Positions 42,673 through 51,274 are shown, counted from the first letter of the stretch. The stretch: 64,000 nt of DNA from Litorimonas cladophorae (GCF_014652455.1 NZ_BMYV01000001.1:248001-312000); one strand, 5' to 3'. Notes: a model not told the origin generated them from the sequence alone. Numbers and translations are program-made.

Positions 42673-43332
42673 TTAATAGTAATGATGAGTACCACGGGCG
42701 AATAAGTCATATTCCCGTCGAACTTTGTTTTCAATTATGTCGTATGACCTAGTGTCGTCACGCTCCCATTTTCTCTGGATTGCCCATGCGCAATAATCTG
42801 CGATTTGCAAGCATGGGTCGGCTTGTGAAGGGGGAAATGATGTTTCCCAAGTCTTCCCTCTAATAGTTTGCTGCATGACGTCGTTAACGGCGCTTGTGTA
42901 GACAGCTTGACCTTTTTTAGTGCCAATGGCGGCTGCGGAGATCATGGCTTCATCATGCCCATACATCAGCGCGGGGCCAATTGTCTTAAGATGATAAAAC
43001 CATGCATATTTATAAAATCTATCATTTGTGGTGCGAGTTTGAGGCTGTGCTTTAGATTTCTCTAGGATTGTAACATCAATCCTAAATTCGTGGTGGGATA
43101 AGAGTTCAAAAACCTCATCCCTTACCTCTTGTTTGTCTTGAGTGCAGTGGAACATGTGGTGCTTTACAGGCATCTTGCGCCATATCATATCTCGCCTTAA
43201 GTCTTGTAGTGCCGTACCTAAGTCACAATCTGTCATGGTGACAGTGCAGACAATAAAGTAACGACTGGCCCGTTCGTTACGCTTAAAAACGAAACAACCC
43301 GCTTCGTCGGAAAAAATGTAAGCCCTACTCAT
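42673..43332 (-). CDS. DUF3800 domain protein, transposon passenger
   Basis: 219 residues from ATG 43332. The start MSRAYIFSDEAGCFVF holds the acidic Asp-Glu motif typical of DUF3800, and the C-terminal QIADYCAWAIQRKWERDDTRSYDIIENKV holds a second acidic/Lys motif. DUF3800 proteins are predicted RNase H-fold nuclease-like proteins found on mobile elements; no activity is established to my knowledge. An in-frame start at 43371 would overlap the divergent small ORF. The gene is inside the IS1595-like element and points towards the transposase. It may be a defence, addiction or transposition-assisting gene. Confidence 0.85.
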   Translation of the reverse strand: MSRAYIFSDEAGCFVFKRNERASRYFIVCTVTMTDCDLGTALQDLRRDMIWRKMPVKHHMFHCTQDKQEVRDEVFELLSHHEFRIDVTILEKSKAQPQTRTTNDRFYKYAWFYHLKTIGPALMYGHDEAMISAAAIGTKKGQAVYTSAVNDVMQQTIRGKTWETSFPPSQADPCLQIADYCAWAIQRKWERDDTRSYDIIENKVRREYDLFARGTHHYY

Positions 43333-43479
43333 ATGCCTAAAAACCAAACCCAAATCGAAAAATTCAAACAAACAGCCCGTGAGCTAGAGTGCGATGAATC
43401 CGAACGAGGCTTTGCTGAAAAACTCAAACGAATCGCAAAACCACAAGATGCACCTATAAAGGGTGAATCGCAGGGCTAA
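43333..43479 (+). CDS. 48-residue basic/acidic helical ORF, transposon passenger
   Basis: 48 residues, MPKNQTQIEKFKQTARELEC onwards to KGESQG. The pattern EKFKxxARELECDESERGFAEKLKRIAK is helical and charged, and resembles short proteins I recall beside DUF3800 genes on IS1595-type elements. Its ATG abuts the divergent DUF3800 start (CATATG, starts at 43332 and 43333), so a shared regulatory region or leaderless transcripts must be assumed. It could be a partner or antitoxin-like protein of DUF3800; this is inference. Confidence 0.55.
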   Translation: MPKNQTQIEKFKQTARELECDESERGFAEKLKRIAKPQDAPIKGESQG

Positions 43480-43586
43480 GTCGAGTCGCCTAGCAGATAG
43501 GCTGTTGAGAACACAGTGTGAACATTGTTGCGCCTCACGCGCGAATCGCTTATTAAGCTTGGGTAAGGGGAGAAAAGGTTGATAAT

Positions 43587-44033
43587 ATGGCTCAGGCCAA
43601 CACCGTTTTTTTAGTTCAGATTCATTTAAAAAAGAAAATAGAGGATAGCCCCGAAGTAATAGCTCACATCGGTAAGAGCATTCTCCACAGCGTCTTAGAC
43701 GCTACCGACAATCCTATGACCTTGTCTTTCGTTGTGGTTGCCCGAGGCAATGCGCAATCAATCCTCAAGCGTTATGAAGGGATCTCCAACCATGAGGGCG
43801 TTCACAACGTTAGGGTTTTGACTACCAACCCAAACAACGCTTCCAGTCTCGGTATGCTGGACCCAATCGGACCCAAGTTGGAGATGGCTTGGCGGCGTGT
43901 TAGTGAGGGACGTCAAACCGAAAAGCTCATTCAGCGAAACGGAGCGTCCAAGCGCCAAGTTAAGCGCGCACTTCGAAAGTCTGGCGTGTCCAGCCGCACT
44001 GGACGTAAACAGCCGCAAAACGCGGATAAGTGA
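43587..44033 (+). CDS. 148-residue protein of unknown function, transposon passenger
   Basis: 148 residues with a strong ribosome binding site (AAGGGGAGAAAAGG) upstream. The N-terminal part looks like a small alpha/beta domain (VFLVQIHLKKK, MTLSFVVVARGN, VHNVRVLTTNPNN). The C-terminal 50 residues are very basic (RRVSEGRQTEKLIQRNGASKRQVKRALRKSGVSSRTGRK), suggesting nucleic acid binding. I do not recognise the family. It is the last gene before the right inverted repeat. Confidence 0.7.
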   Translation: MAQANTVFLVQIHLKKKIEDSPEVIAHIGKSILHSVLDATDNPMTLSFVVVARGNAQSILKRYEGISNHEGVHNVRVLTTNPNNASSLGMLDPIGPKLEMAWRRVSEGRQTEKLIQRNGASKRQVKRALRKSGVSSRTGRKQPQNADK

Positions 44034-44092
44034 TAGTTTAGCTTTCATACCCCTACCTCTAGCAGGTGAGGGTAAAGAAAGATTCTTATTAA

Positions 44093-44117
44093 TGGGTTTG
44101 TCAAAGACACATACGCC
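44093..44117 (-). repeat. Right terminal inverted repeat (IRR)
   Basis: Read inward on the minus strand: GGCGTATGTGTCTTTGACAA then ACCCA. It matches the left repeat at the outer 7 and inner 12 bases, with mismatches in the middle. Confidence 0.85.
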
Positions 44118-44125
44118 GAATTTTG
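44118..44125. repeat. Right 8-bp target-site duplication
   Basis: GAATTTTG immediately outside the right inverted repeat, identical to 41406-41413. Confidence 0.85.
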
Positions 44126-44249
44126 TTATAAGTCCATGAAATCGTTGAATTTAGTTTTTCCGAAAAGCGGGAAAGACTTTCGAAACGAACGAGCAATTTC
44201 CTTCGGTTAGGCCTAGGCTAAGGTCTAACCACATGTTACGATTTTGGCA

Positions 44250-44792
44250 TCACCCATGACGAAGGCGTCCAATATTTAGGGCGTTCAAAACCGTCTGTTT
44301 GGCGCTGGTCGTCAGACTGCGGCCCGCACTGGGTGATCTGCCTTTCGGGGTTTGAGCGCCGAACCAGAGTAGGGCGAAAAGGCCCCAATGGATGACATAA
44401 TTGGCGGGGAACATGGGCAGTACGAATTCAATTTTAACCGCGGTAGACCAACCACTTTCTGTTCGAGTTGTGGTTTGTAATTCATGCCAAAAACCAGCAT
44501 CGAAAATCATAATACTCATATAAGGGGAGAGGTGAAGAGCGTAGGTGCCGATTATGACCGACGGTAACCAAAAAATAGCGCACCAGACAAGTGTCCGCTT
44601 CTTTCGGCCCACAGTCTGGAATCTCTTCCAGAGCATAGTGAAAAGTACGAGTAATATCACCAAGTAAAAGGCCACAGATAGGTCTGAATAGTCATTAGCC
44701 TTGCTGGCGCGCAGATACATAGATGCTGCGACAGTTAGGAAGTAGGCATGGATTAGAAGTAGCCCGCTTAATACAAATGTCTTCTTGCTCAT
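44250..44792 (-). CDS. Small integral membrane protein of unknown function
   Basis: 180 residues from ATG 44792 (GAGG just upstream); a GTG at 44825 would add 11 residues. Four hydrophobic segments: FVLSGLLLIHAYFLTVAASM, LSVAFYLVILLVLFTMLW, LVWCAIFWLPSVIIGTYALHL and VIHWGLFALLWFGA, separated by basic cytoplasmic loops (KRFQTVGRKKRT). The C-terminal tail is Ser/Arg/Lys-rich. The family is not recognised. It lies 125 bases outside the right end of the insertion element and is probably an original chromosomal gene. Confidence 0.6.
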   Translation of the reverse strand: MSKKTFVLSGLLLIHAYFLTVAASMYLRASKANDYSDLSVAFYLVILLVLFTMLWKRFQTVGRKKRTLVWCAIFWLPSVIIGTYALHLSPYMSIMIFDAGFWHELQTTTRTESGWSTAVKIEFVLPMFPANYVIHWGLFALLWFGAQTPKGRSPSAGRSLTTSAKQTVLNALNIGRLRHG

Positions 44793-44825
44793 ATCCTCAA
44801 GGACTATCTCAACGTCTACGTTCAC

Positions 44826-45127
44826 TCATAGCTTTATGCGCGTGATTTTACGAATAGGTTATGGGTGGCGTGATTTGGGAAATGGCGGGTTTCTTGGTTA
44901 AGATCATGTTTCAGATAAGGGTTTGCCGAGACGACTCTCTGGGTAATATGTGCGTAGTTGCAAATCATTCGCATTTATAATCGAAGTTTCAGTAATTTAG
45001 GGTAAAGGGTAGCCTGTAAAACCCTTACAAAAGCGTCAGATTGTCCGTTGCAATGCCCCCTTTGCGGCAATAGGTTCCGGCCCAAATGCGGACCTCTCTG
45101 AGTCTGCCGATTTTTGTGTGCGAGTTT
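44826..45127 (+). promoter_or_regulatory. Leader and promoter region of the nuo operon
   Basis: 302 bases without a gene. It contains a perfect TATAAT (44976-44981) with no good -35 at 16-18 bases, about 150 bases before nuoA. An inverted repeat AAGGGT (45005-45010) and ACCCTT (45021-45026) with a 10-base loop follows and would lie in the 5' UTR. Promoter call is tentative. Confidence 0.4.
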
Positions 45128-45493
45128 ATGACCAATTTCCTCATTGGATACCTGCCAGTTGTCATTCTTTTCGGAATTGCTCTGGTGTTGTCTCTCCTCT
45201 TTTTGTTGGTCCCTGCGGTCATCGCGCCAAAGGATCCTGATTTTGAGAAAGTCTCGACATATGAGTGTGGCTTCAACGCCTTTGATGACTCGCGCATGAA
45301 GTTTGATGTGCGGTTTTATTTGGTCGCCATTCTTTTCATTATCTTTGATATCGAAGTCGCGTTTCTGTTCCCATATGCTGTGTCGCTTGAGTCGATGACG
45401 TGGGGCGCGTGGCTAATCGTGATGATCTTCCTTGCAGAGCTGGCCGCTGGTTTGGCCTATGCGTGGAAAATCGGTGCGTTGGATTGGGAATAG
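45128..45493 (+). CDS. nuoA: NADH-quinone oxidoreductase subunit A
   Basis: 121 residues with three transmembrane segments. The start is ATG 45128 ([10 protein letters not shown]); the in-frame start at 45086 adds 14 residues without support. Conserved parts: [43 protein letters not shown] split across helix 2, which includes the loop Cys that lies near the quinone site. NuoA is a membrane-arm subunit of complex I at the junction with the hydrophilic arm. It is the first gene of the operon, and nuoB follows after 11 bases. Confidence 0.96.
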   Translation: MTNFLIGYLPVVILFGIALVLSLLFLLVPAVIAPKDPDFEKVSTYECGFNAFDDSRMKFDVRFYLVAILFIIFDIEVAFLFPYAVSLESMTWGAWLIVMIFLAELAAGLAYAWKIGALDWE

Positions 45494-45504
45494 GGAGCAG
45501 CACA

Positions 45505-46056
45505 ATGGTACTCGTAAACCCAAATGGCGACGTTGGCACACCAGCGTATAATCCAAAACAACATGACGTTGGTTTTTCGGGCTTGTCCGATCAACTGGCC
45601 GACAAAGGCTTTATTACTGCGGCGTCCGATGATTTGATTACATGGGCGCGTACGGGGTCTTTGATGTGGATGACTTTCGGTCTGGCCTGTTGCGCCGTTG
45701 AAATGATGCAGGCGTCTATGCCGCGTTATGACGTCGAGCGGTTCGGCTTTGCGCCGCGTGCGTCCCCCCGTCAGTCCGACGTGATGATCGTTGCGGGTAC
45801 GCTGACCAATAAAATGGCCCCAGCGCTGCGCAAGGTTTACGACCAAATGCCAAATCCGCGTTACGTGATTTCAATGGGCAGCTGCGCCAATGGCGGCGGC
45901 TATTACCATTACTCCTACGCCGTTGTGCGGGGCTGTGACCGTATTGTGCCTGTCGATATTTACGTGCCTGGGTGCCCACCGACCGCGGAAGCACTGGTTT
46001 ACGGCATTTTGCAATTGCAGAAGAAAATCCGCCGCGAAGGCAATATTGAGCGCTAG
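45505..46056 (+). CDS. nuoB: NADH-quinone oxidoreductase subunit B (N2 cluster)
   Basis: 183 residues from ATG 45505, preceded by AGGGAG. It carries the terminal N2 [4Fe-4S] cluster ligands: the adjacent Cys pair in [33 protein letters not shown] and [11 protein letters not shown]. The subunit passes electrons to quinone at the NuoB/NuoD interface. An earlier in-frame start at 45400 would overlap nuoA and lacks family support. nuoC follows after 30 bases. Confidence 0.97.
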   Translation: MVLVNPNGDVGTPAYNPKQHDVGFSGLSDQLADKGFITAASDDLITWARTGSLMWMTFGLACCAVEMMQASMPRYDVERFGFAPRASPRQSDVMIVAGTLTNKMAPALRKVYDQMPNPRYVISMGSCANGGGYYHYSYAVVRGCDRIVPVDIYVPGCPPTAEALVYGILQLQKKIRREGNIER

Positions 46057-46086
46057 GTTAGCGCGCGACAAAAGCGAAAAGAGCTC

Positions 46087-46680
46087 ATGGAAGATCTCAA
46101 AGACCATATCGAAAGCCAACTCGGCGAGGCGATTAACAGCGCGACAGTTGCCTTTGGTGAGCTGACGCTGAACGCTCGTCGTGCGGAAATTCTGACCGTG
46201 TTGACGTTCCTGCGCGATGATCCGATTTGCAAATTCACGCAGTTGATTGACATTGCGGGTGTTGATTACCCGTCTCGCGCGCGCCGTTTTGAGGTCGTCT
46301 ATCACATGCTATCAATGGCGCAGAACACGCGCATTCGTATCAAGATCACGACGGATGAAGATACGCCCGTGCTGAGCTCGGCTGCGATTTTCCCGAATGC
46401 TGATTGGTATGAGCGCGAAGCCTTCGATATGTATGGTATTGCGTTTGAAAACCATCCTGACTTACGCCGTATCCTTACGGATTATGGTTTTGAGGGCTAT
46501 CCCTTACGCAAAGACTTCCCGCTCTCTGGCTTTGTCGAAGTGCGCTATGACGAAGGCCGTAAAGCCGTTGTCTACGAACCCGTCAACCTGCCGCAAGAAT
46601 ACAGAAGCTTCGACTTCATGAACCCCTGGGAAGGCGGAAAATATGATCTGCCGGGTGATGAAAAAGCGGAAGCGAAATAA
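46087..46680 (+). CDS. nuoC: NADH-quinone oxidoreductase subunit C
   Basis: 197 residues, unfused to NuoD. Signatures: [22 protein letters not shown] and the hallmark [39 protein letters not shown] split around the domain, followed by the tail with DFMNPWEG. The subunit stabilises the peripheral arm together with NuoB and NuoD. The next nuo gene, nuoD, is nearly 2 kb away because three non-nuo genes intervene. Confidence 0.96.
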   Translation: MEDLKDHIESQLGEAINSATVAFGELTLNARRAEILTVLTFLRDDPICKFTQLIDIAGVDYPSRARRFEVVYHMLSMAQNTRIRIKITTDEDTPVLSSAAIFPNADWYEREAFDMYGIAFENHPDLRRILTDYGFEGYPLRKDFPLSGFVEVRYDEGRKAVVYEPVNLPQEYRSFDFMNPWEGGKYDLPGDEKAEAK

Positions 46681-46688
46681 GGGTCTTA

Positions 46689-47501
46689 ATGATGCGAAGT
46701 TTTTTGAAGGCATGGATCGTAACGAGCGCAAGTGTGGCGGCCGCTAGTTCTGCGGCAGCGCAAACGCCGTTGTTTGACGCGCTTCCAACTTTGGATGAAA
46801 GCCGCGGTTTTGACGCAGACCGCGCACAGCTTTGTTTGCTTGGTGCCAAGGTCGTTGAGAAGGCGGCTGACTATGATTTGATCAAACCGGATTCGACGAA
46901 ATATTTGCGAGCTGTAGAGGCTGGGCCAAAACTTGAGCTCATCTTGCAGGACCGCACGCAGACAGATGTAATTTTCCAAAACCGCATTGATGCCGTTAAA
47001 TCGGAATATGCGCTGTTCCAGGCGGCGGATAAAAAAGAACGCAAGCGTCTTTTCAAATTAGCTAAGGATTCGAATAAGCGTTGCGGGAAACCTATGCAGC
47101 GCACGAAGGTTAAGAATATTGGCTTAACCAATGAAAAAGCGGCGCTAATCACGGGCGTGAACGCCGATACGGCGCGTCTTTGCTATGCAATCGCGTCGGA
47201 GAAAGCGGGAACGAGTCTCGCAGGTTTGATTGACTCGCTGATCCAAGCTTCGACGTGGAATAAGGTCTACATCCAAGCGCGTCACCGCGAAGGTGCGCCG
47301 CAAGATGAGTTGATTGAAAATCTCAAAATTGCTGATGAAAAAGTGGCGCTGAAATCTGCGGATAAAGATGTCGTGTTGGGTTTGTACGAAACGTGCGGCG
47401 AAAAATATGAGCGCGCGACATTTGAGCATAAGTTGAACCAACCTGCTGCGTCTGAGGATGGCGAAATGCCAGGGCCCGTCAGCTTGGTTGATTGGGATTA
47501 G
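46689..47501 (+). CDS. Exported protein of unknown function with internal Cys repeat, inserted in nuo operon
   Basis: 270 residues with a signal peptide cleaved near ASSAAAQ|TPLF. Mature sequence contains two related halves: DRAQLCLLGAKVVEKAADYD...NKRCGKP and DTARLCYAIASEKAGTSL...YETCGEKY. Each half begins with a D-x-x-x-x-C helix and ends in a C-G pair, suggesting an intramolecular disulfide in each. No family is recognised. It starts 9 bases after nuoC and the next gene begins 4 bases after it, so it is co-transcribed with complex I genes. It may be a periplasmic factor or simply a passenger of the operon. Confidence 0.7.
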   Translation: MMRSFLKAWIVTSASVAAASSAAAQTPLFDALPTLDESRGFDADRAQLCLLGAKVVEKAADYDLIKPDSTKYLRAVEAGPKLELILQDRTQTDVIFQNRIDAVKSEYALFQAADKKERKRLFKLAKDSNKRCGKPMQRTKVKNIGLTNEKAALITGVNADTARLCYAIASEKAGTSLAGLIDSLIQASTWNKVYIQARHREGAPQDELIENLKIADEKVALKSADKDVVLGLYETCGEKYERATFEHKLNQPAASEDGEMPGPVSLVDWD

Positions 47502-47504
47502 GGC

Positions 47505-48356
47505 TTGCGCACTCACCTGACATATCGGTCCGCATTGGCGTCTGTCGGCACGCTTTGTCTAGCGGCGACGGCTGTCAGCTGTGCGCCTTCCAGCGCGAAT
47601 GATATTCCCGCCGTTATAGATCATCGTTTCGATCTGTTGCCGTATAATATGCCGAATTTGCTGGCATCCGACGCCAAGAGATGCCGGATTGTGGGTAACC
47701 TTCTGGCTGGTGAAAAGTTCAGTGATAATGAGCTTGTCCAGCGTGCGACTGAGACGGGCATGGAGCTATGGCGTCATATCGGACGCGAGTTTTTGGATGC
47801 TGACGATGTTGGCGACGTACTCCCATTCGGAGGCGATAAGCGCGCGGTTGAATCGATTTTGCCGAAACTACCCACGCCATCGGCCACGGGCGAAGCGTGT
47901 GGGGAGTACACAGGGGCGATCGTCGTTCAGACTGGGTTTTTGAGCATTCGTGAAAGCCTTAATATGGCCGAAGCGACCGATCCGACGATTTGGGAAAAGA
48001 TGGGCCGAACAAGGGCTGAACTCGATTCTGGATTGAATTTGATTGAGGCGCAGGCCTCAGAATTGGGTGGCGCGTCCATTGCAGATAAAGTTTCCTGCGT
48101 TGCGATCTATCATGCGAACAAAATGACGGATCCGTCTTTAGCCGCTTATTCTAATATCTGGATGACGTCTCTGGTCTCCGCGATCCAAGATGGTCAGGTT
48201 GCGCCAGATGATATCCGGGCTCAAAGCGAATATTGGCGTGCACTCGCTAATAATGGTGTAGAAGGTCTGACGAAACTCAGCGGATATGAGGCGCAGAATG
48301 CGTCTTGTGAAGCGCAAGTTGATCAGGCTGTCTCTGCGCAGGCGGAGGGTACATAA
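47505..48356 (+). CDS. Predicted lipoprotein related to the preceding Cys-repeat protein
   Basis: 283 residues from a TTG start at 47505. The signal peptide ends in a lipobox-like TAVSC at Cys26 (CAPSSAND). The mature part again has two Cys-flanked segments: DAKRCRIVGNLLAGEKFSDNELV...GEACGEYTGA and KVSCVAIYHANKMTD...NASCEAQVD. This resembles the halves of the previous protein, so the two genes may be distant duplicates. The family is unknown. It overlaps the following 70-residue gene by one base. Confidence 0.62.
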   Translation: MRTHLTYRSALASVGTLCLAATAVSCAPSSANDIPAVIDHRFDLLPYNMPNLLASDAKRCRIVGNLLAGEKFSDNELVQRATETGMELWRHIGREFLDADDVGDVLPFGGDKRAVESILPKLPTPSATGEACGEYTGAIVVQTGFLSIRESLNMAEATDPTIWEKMGRTRAELDSGLNLIEAQASELGGASIADKVSCVAIYHANKMTDPSLAAYSNIWMTSLVSAIQDGQVAPDDIRAQSEYWRALANNGVEGLTKLSGYEAQNASCEAQVDQAVSAQAEGT

Positions 48357-48568
48357 TGGGTGCTGATATTGGAGTCGTTCAGCTATTGGTGGTGCTTGCC
48401 GTCATAGCTGTGCAAATTGTTCCGTTTTGGAAAATATTTCCCAGAGCGGGGTGGTCGCCTTGGATGAGTTTATTGATGGTAGTTCCTTTGCTAAATCTCG
48501 TCGTGCTTTACGTTTTAGCTTTTAAGGCTTGGCCCATGGATCATTTTAAGAGTGAGGCATTCGCATAA
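48356..48568 (+). CDS. 70-residue membrane protein, inserted in nuo operon
   Basis: Two hydrophobic segments ([19 protein letters not shown] and [21 protein letters not shown]) joined by a short loop ([11 protein letters not shown]). The IFxRAGxSPWxxLxxxVPLxNL pattern is common in small membrane proteins and domains found in many bacteria. Its start overlaps the previous stop and its stop overlaps the nuoD start, so translation is coupled through the operon. Function unknown. Confidence 0.65.
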   Translation: MGADIGVVQLLVVLAVIAVQIVPFWKIFPRAGWSPWMSLLMVVPLLNLVVLYVLAFKAWPMDHFKSEAFA

Positions 48569-49764
48569 TGACCACCACTGAAGCTATCGTAAACGGTAAT
48601 GAGCGTAATTTCACGATCAACTTTGGTCCGCAGCATCCCGCGGCGCATGGTGTTTTGCGCCTTGTGTTGGAGTTGGAAGGCGAAGTTGTAGAGCGCGTAG
48701 ACCCACATATCGGCTTGCTGCATCGCGGCACTGAAAAGCTGATGGAGCATAAAACCTATTTGCAGGCGCTGCCCTATTTGGATCGTCTGGATTATGTCTC
48801 GCCGATGAACCAAGAGCATGCGTTCTGTCTCGCGATCGAAAAGCTCGCTGATATTGGCGTGCCGCGCCGGGCGTCATTCATTCGTGTGCTGTACTCTGAA
48901 ATCGGCCGTATTCTCTCCCATCTGCTCAACATTACAACGCAAGCCATGGACGTCGGCGCGTTGACGCCGCCGCTGTGGGGCTTCGAAGAGCGCGAAAAGT
49001 TGATGGTGTTTTATGAGCGCGCTTGCGGGTCCCGCATGCACGCCAATTACTTCCGTCCCGGCGGTGTCCATCAGGACCTTCCCGAAGCTTTGATCGCAGA
49101 TATTTACGCGTGGTGTGAGCAATTCCCAGAGAAGCTACAAGATATTGAAACGCTGTTGACTGAAAACCGTATTTTCAAACAGCGCAACGTCGATATCGGT
49201 GTCGTGACTGAGGCCGATTGCCACGAGCGGGGGTTCTCTGGCGTTTTGATCCGTGGGTCGGGTCTGGCGTGGGATTTACGTCGTAACCAGCCTTACGAAG
49301 TTTACTCCGAGCTCGATTTCAAAATCCCACTCGGCAAAAATGGCGATTGCTATGACCGCTACCTCTGCCGTGTCGAAGAAATGTATGAGTCTGTGAAGAT
49401 CATGAAGCAGTGCATCGAAATGATGCCTGTGGGTCCGGTCATGACGCAGGATAGCAAGGTCGCGCCACCGCGCCGTGCCGAGATGAAGCAAAGCATGGAA
49501 GCGCTGATCCATCACTTTAAACTTTACACAGAGGGCGTACATGTCCCTGCGGGTGAGGTCTATTCGTGTGTCGAAGCGCCTAAGGGCGAGTTTGGCGTTT
49601 ATTTAGTCTCCGATGGCTCGAACAAGCCGTATCGGGTAAAGCTTCGCGCGCCAGGTTTCCCGCATTTGGCGGCGATGGATTACCTGAATCGCGGTCATAT
49701 GCTGGCGGACGTCTCCGCGATCCTCGGCTCGCTTGATATCGTTTTCGGGGAGATCGACCGATGA
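48568..49764 (+). CDS. nuoD: NADH-quinone oxidoreductase subunit D
   Basis: 398 residues. Conserved: [63 protein letters not shown]-like turn [25 protein letters not shown](R/K)xQPYE-like region, and [17 protein letters not shown]. NuoD forms the quinone-binding site with NuoB and descends from hydrogenase large subunits, but it lacks the hydrogenase NiFe Cys ligands. Start overlaps the small membrane protein and its stop overlaps the next small gene by 4 bases. Confidence 0.97.
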   Translation: MTTTEAIVNGNERNFTINFGPQHPAAHGVLRLVLELEGEVVERVDPHIGLLHRGTEKLMEHKTYLQALPYLDRLDYVSPMNQEHAFCLAIEKLADIGVPRRASFIRVLYSEIGRILSHLLNITTQAMDVGALTPPLWGFEEREKLMVFYERACGSRMHANYFRPGGVHQDLPEALIADIYAWCEQFPEKLQDIETLLTENRIFKQRNVDIGVVTEADCHERGFSGVLIRGSGLAWDLRRNQPYEVYSELDFKIPLGKNGDCYDRYLCRVEEMYESVKIMKQCIEMMPVGPVMTQDSKVAPPRRAEMKQSMEALIHHFKLYTEGVHVPAGEVYSCVEAPKGEFGVYLVSDGSNKPYRVKLRAPGFPHLAAMDYLNRGHMLADVSAILGSLDIVFGEIDR

Positions 49765-49964
49765 GTGATCCGTTGAAGAAAACATATATGGATTATTTGG
49801 CTCTGGGCTATCAAGTTGTCTCCGCCTATCACGCCGACGGATTTCACGTTCAAGTGCTGCAATCAGACGATGATGTCGTCATCGCGCACATGCCGCATGG
49901 CAAAATTATCGAAGACGGTTTCATGATGGATCAAGATGTTCGGATCACAAGGTTTATGAAATGA
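49761..49964 (+). CDS. 67-residue protein of unknown function, inserted in nuo operon
   Basis: Soluble 67-residue protein, [20 protein letters not shown] then [21 protein letters not shown]. It looks like a small beta-rich fold and contains no Cys or membrane segment. ATGA overlaps join it to both nuoD (49761-49764) and nuoE (49961-49964). It was not recognised. Confidence 0.6.
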   Translation: MSDPLKKTYMDYLALGYQVVSAYHADGFHVQVLQSDDDVVIAHMPHGKIIEDGFMMDQDVRITRFMK

Positions 49965-51064
49965 GTGCGCAACGCATGGCCCTGAAACAGCCTGAGAGCT
50001 TTATGTTCTCGGCTGAGGCTGAAAAAGAAATTGATATGTGGGTGGCGAAATACCCCGCGGATCGTCAGCGTTCGGCGCTGATACCTGCGCTTTGGATCGC
50101 CCAGAAGGATGCGGGCGGCTGGCTTCCAGAGGTGACCATGCGGGCTGTGGCTGATAAACTCGGCATGGCCTATATCCGCGTCTACGAAGTCGCGACATTT
50201 TATACGATGTATAATCTTGCCCCTGTGGGTGAGCATTTCGTTCAACTTTGCGGTACAACGCCGTGTTGGTTGCGCGGGTCGGACGATTTGAAAGCTGTCA
50301 TGCAGCGCCGTGTCGGCAATCAAAATGTGATTTCTGCGGATGGCAAGCTTAGCTGGCTGGAAGTCGAATGTTTGGGCGCTTGCTCGAACGCGCCGATGGT
50401 TCAAATCTCGAATGCCGATGGCGACCATTATTACGAAGATCTGACAGCGGAAAGTTTCGACGCGCTACTGGATAAATTGGTTGCGGGTGAAAAACCTGAG
50501 CCGGGTCCGCAAAATTCGCGCCACACGTCAGAGCCTGAGGGCGGGGCGACTGTCTTGATAGACGCGTCAATCTACAAGCCGGGCCGCAAGCTGACGAAGC
50601 TTCCGAACCAAGGTAAAAAAGTCGAGATTGTTCGTCACGCGGGTGATCCAAAAGGCAAACGTGCGACCAAATCCGGCACGGCGTCTAAATCTGCTGAAGC
50701 CATGCCAAAGGCCGCCAAGCCGAAGGCCGCGACAGAGCCCAATCCCAAGCCGAAATCTGCCGCGACGCCGAAGCTTAAGGCGACCAAGCCCGTTGCTAAG
50801 GCGGCGCCAAAAGTCCTTTACACAGACGGTCCAACAGATGGCACGCCAGATGATCTGAAAGTTATCAAAGGTGTAGGTCCTGTATTCGAGCGTGAGCTGA
50901 ACGAAAAAGGCATCTATTACTATCGCCAAATCGGTGCCTGGAAAGCCGCCGATGTGAAAATGGTCGAAGCCGAAGCCCTGTCGCGTTTCCCAGGTCGCAT
51001 CAAACGCGATGAATGGGTCAAGCAAGCTAAGGCACTCGCTAAAGCTGCGGCAAAGAAGGCCTAA
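49961..51064 (+). CDS. nuoE: NADH-quinone oxidoreductase subunit E with long C-terminal extension
   Basis: 367 residues, about twice the usual length. The N-terminal thioredoxin-like domain has the N1a [2Fe-2S] ligands C97 and C102 (LCGTTPC) and C137 and C141 (CLGACSNAPM). From about residue 185 an Ala/Lys/Pro-rich linker (KSAEAMPKAAKPKAATEPNP and similar) leads to a helix-hairpin-helix-like domain at about 295-367, DDLKVIKGVGPVFERELNEK then a C-terminal basic tail. Alphaproteobacterial NuoE proteins with such a domain occur. The domain resembles one in ribosomal or DNA-binding proteins; its role in complex I is unknown. Confidence 0.94.
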   Translation: MSAQRMALKQPESFMFSAEAEKEIDMWVAKYPADRQRSALIPALWIAQKDAGGWLPEVTMRAVADKLGMAYIRVYEVATFYTMYNLAPVGEHFVQLCGTTPCWLRGSDDLKAVMQRRVGNQNVISADGKLSWLEVECLGACSNAPMVQISNADGDHYYEDLTAESFDALLDKLVAGEKPEPGPQNSRHTSEPEGGATVLIDASIYKPGRKLTKLPNQGKKVEIVRHAGDPKGKRATKSGTASKSAEAMPKAAKPKAATEPNPKPKSAATPKLKATKPVAKAAPKVLYTDGPTDGTPDDLKVIKGVGPVFERELNEKGIYYYRQIGAWKAADVKMVEAEALSRFPGRIKRDEWVKQAKALAKAAAKKA

Positions 51065-51065
51065 G

Positions 51066-51272
51066 ATGTTCGGTACGAAATACACACTCGTGACGGCAGT
51101 GTTGATGACCATGGCGTCATTGGCATGGGGATTTAATCTCTATATTGCGTCCAAAGCGGGTGATGTACCGATGTCAAATATAATCGTTGTTGTTCTTTTC
51201 GCTGTGCTCGCAGCAGGCTATTGGACCGCGTATTTCCGCAAGAAAAACACTGAAAAAGCTGGGACAGAATAG
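51066..51272 (+). CDS. 68-residue membrane protein, inserted in nuo operon
   Basis: Starts at ATG 51066, one base after the nuoE stop. Two hydrophobic segments ([23 protein letters not shown] and [20 protein letters not shown]) followed by a charged tail ([11 protein letters not shown]). No family recognised. nuoF follows two bases after the stop, so it is read within the operon. Confidence 0.62.
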   Translation: MFGTKYTLVTAVLMTMASLAWGFNLYIASKAGDVPMSNIIVVVLFAVLAAGYWTAYFRKKNTEKAGTE

Positions 51273-51274
51273 CT

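Larger units (their letters stand above)
41414..44117 (+). mobile_element. IS1595-like insertion element with passenger genes (2704 bp)
   Basis: Bounded by terminal inverted repeats (GGCGTAT at each end; about 20 of the outer 25 bases match) and an 8-bp direct repeat. Contents in order: DDE-type IS1595/ISXO2-like transposase, an inverted repeat and terminator-like stem, a leftward DUF3800 gene, a 48-residue rightward ORF, and a rightward 148-residue gene. IS1595 elements with extra genes are known as a class, but this precise cargo set I could not compare. The perfect target duplication suggests recent insertion, and the transposase looks intact. Confidence 0.88.

Noticed and set aside
43889-44139. 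ORF spanning the right end of the insertion element
   Set aside because: It overlaps the 148-residue gene in another frame and crosses the inverted repeat; no support as a gene.
45005-45026. Riboswitch in the nuo leader
   Set aside because: Only a 6-bp hairpin is visible and no known riboswitch core was recognised; kept as part of the leader description.
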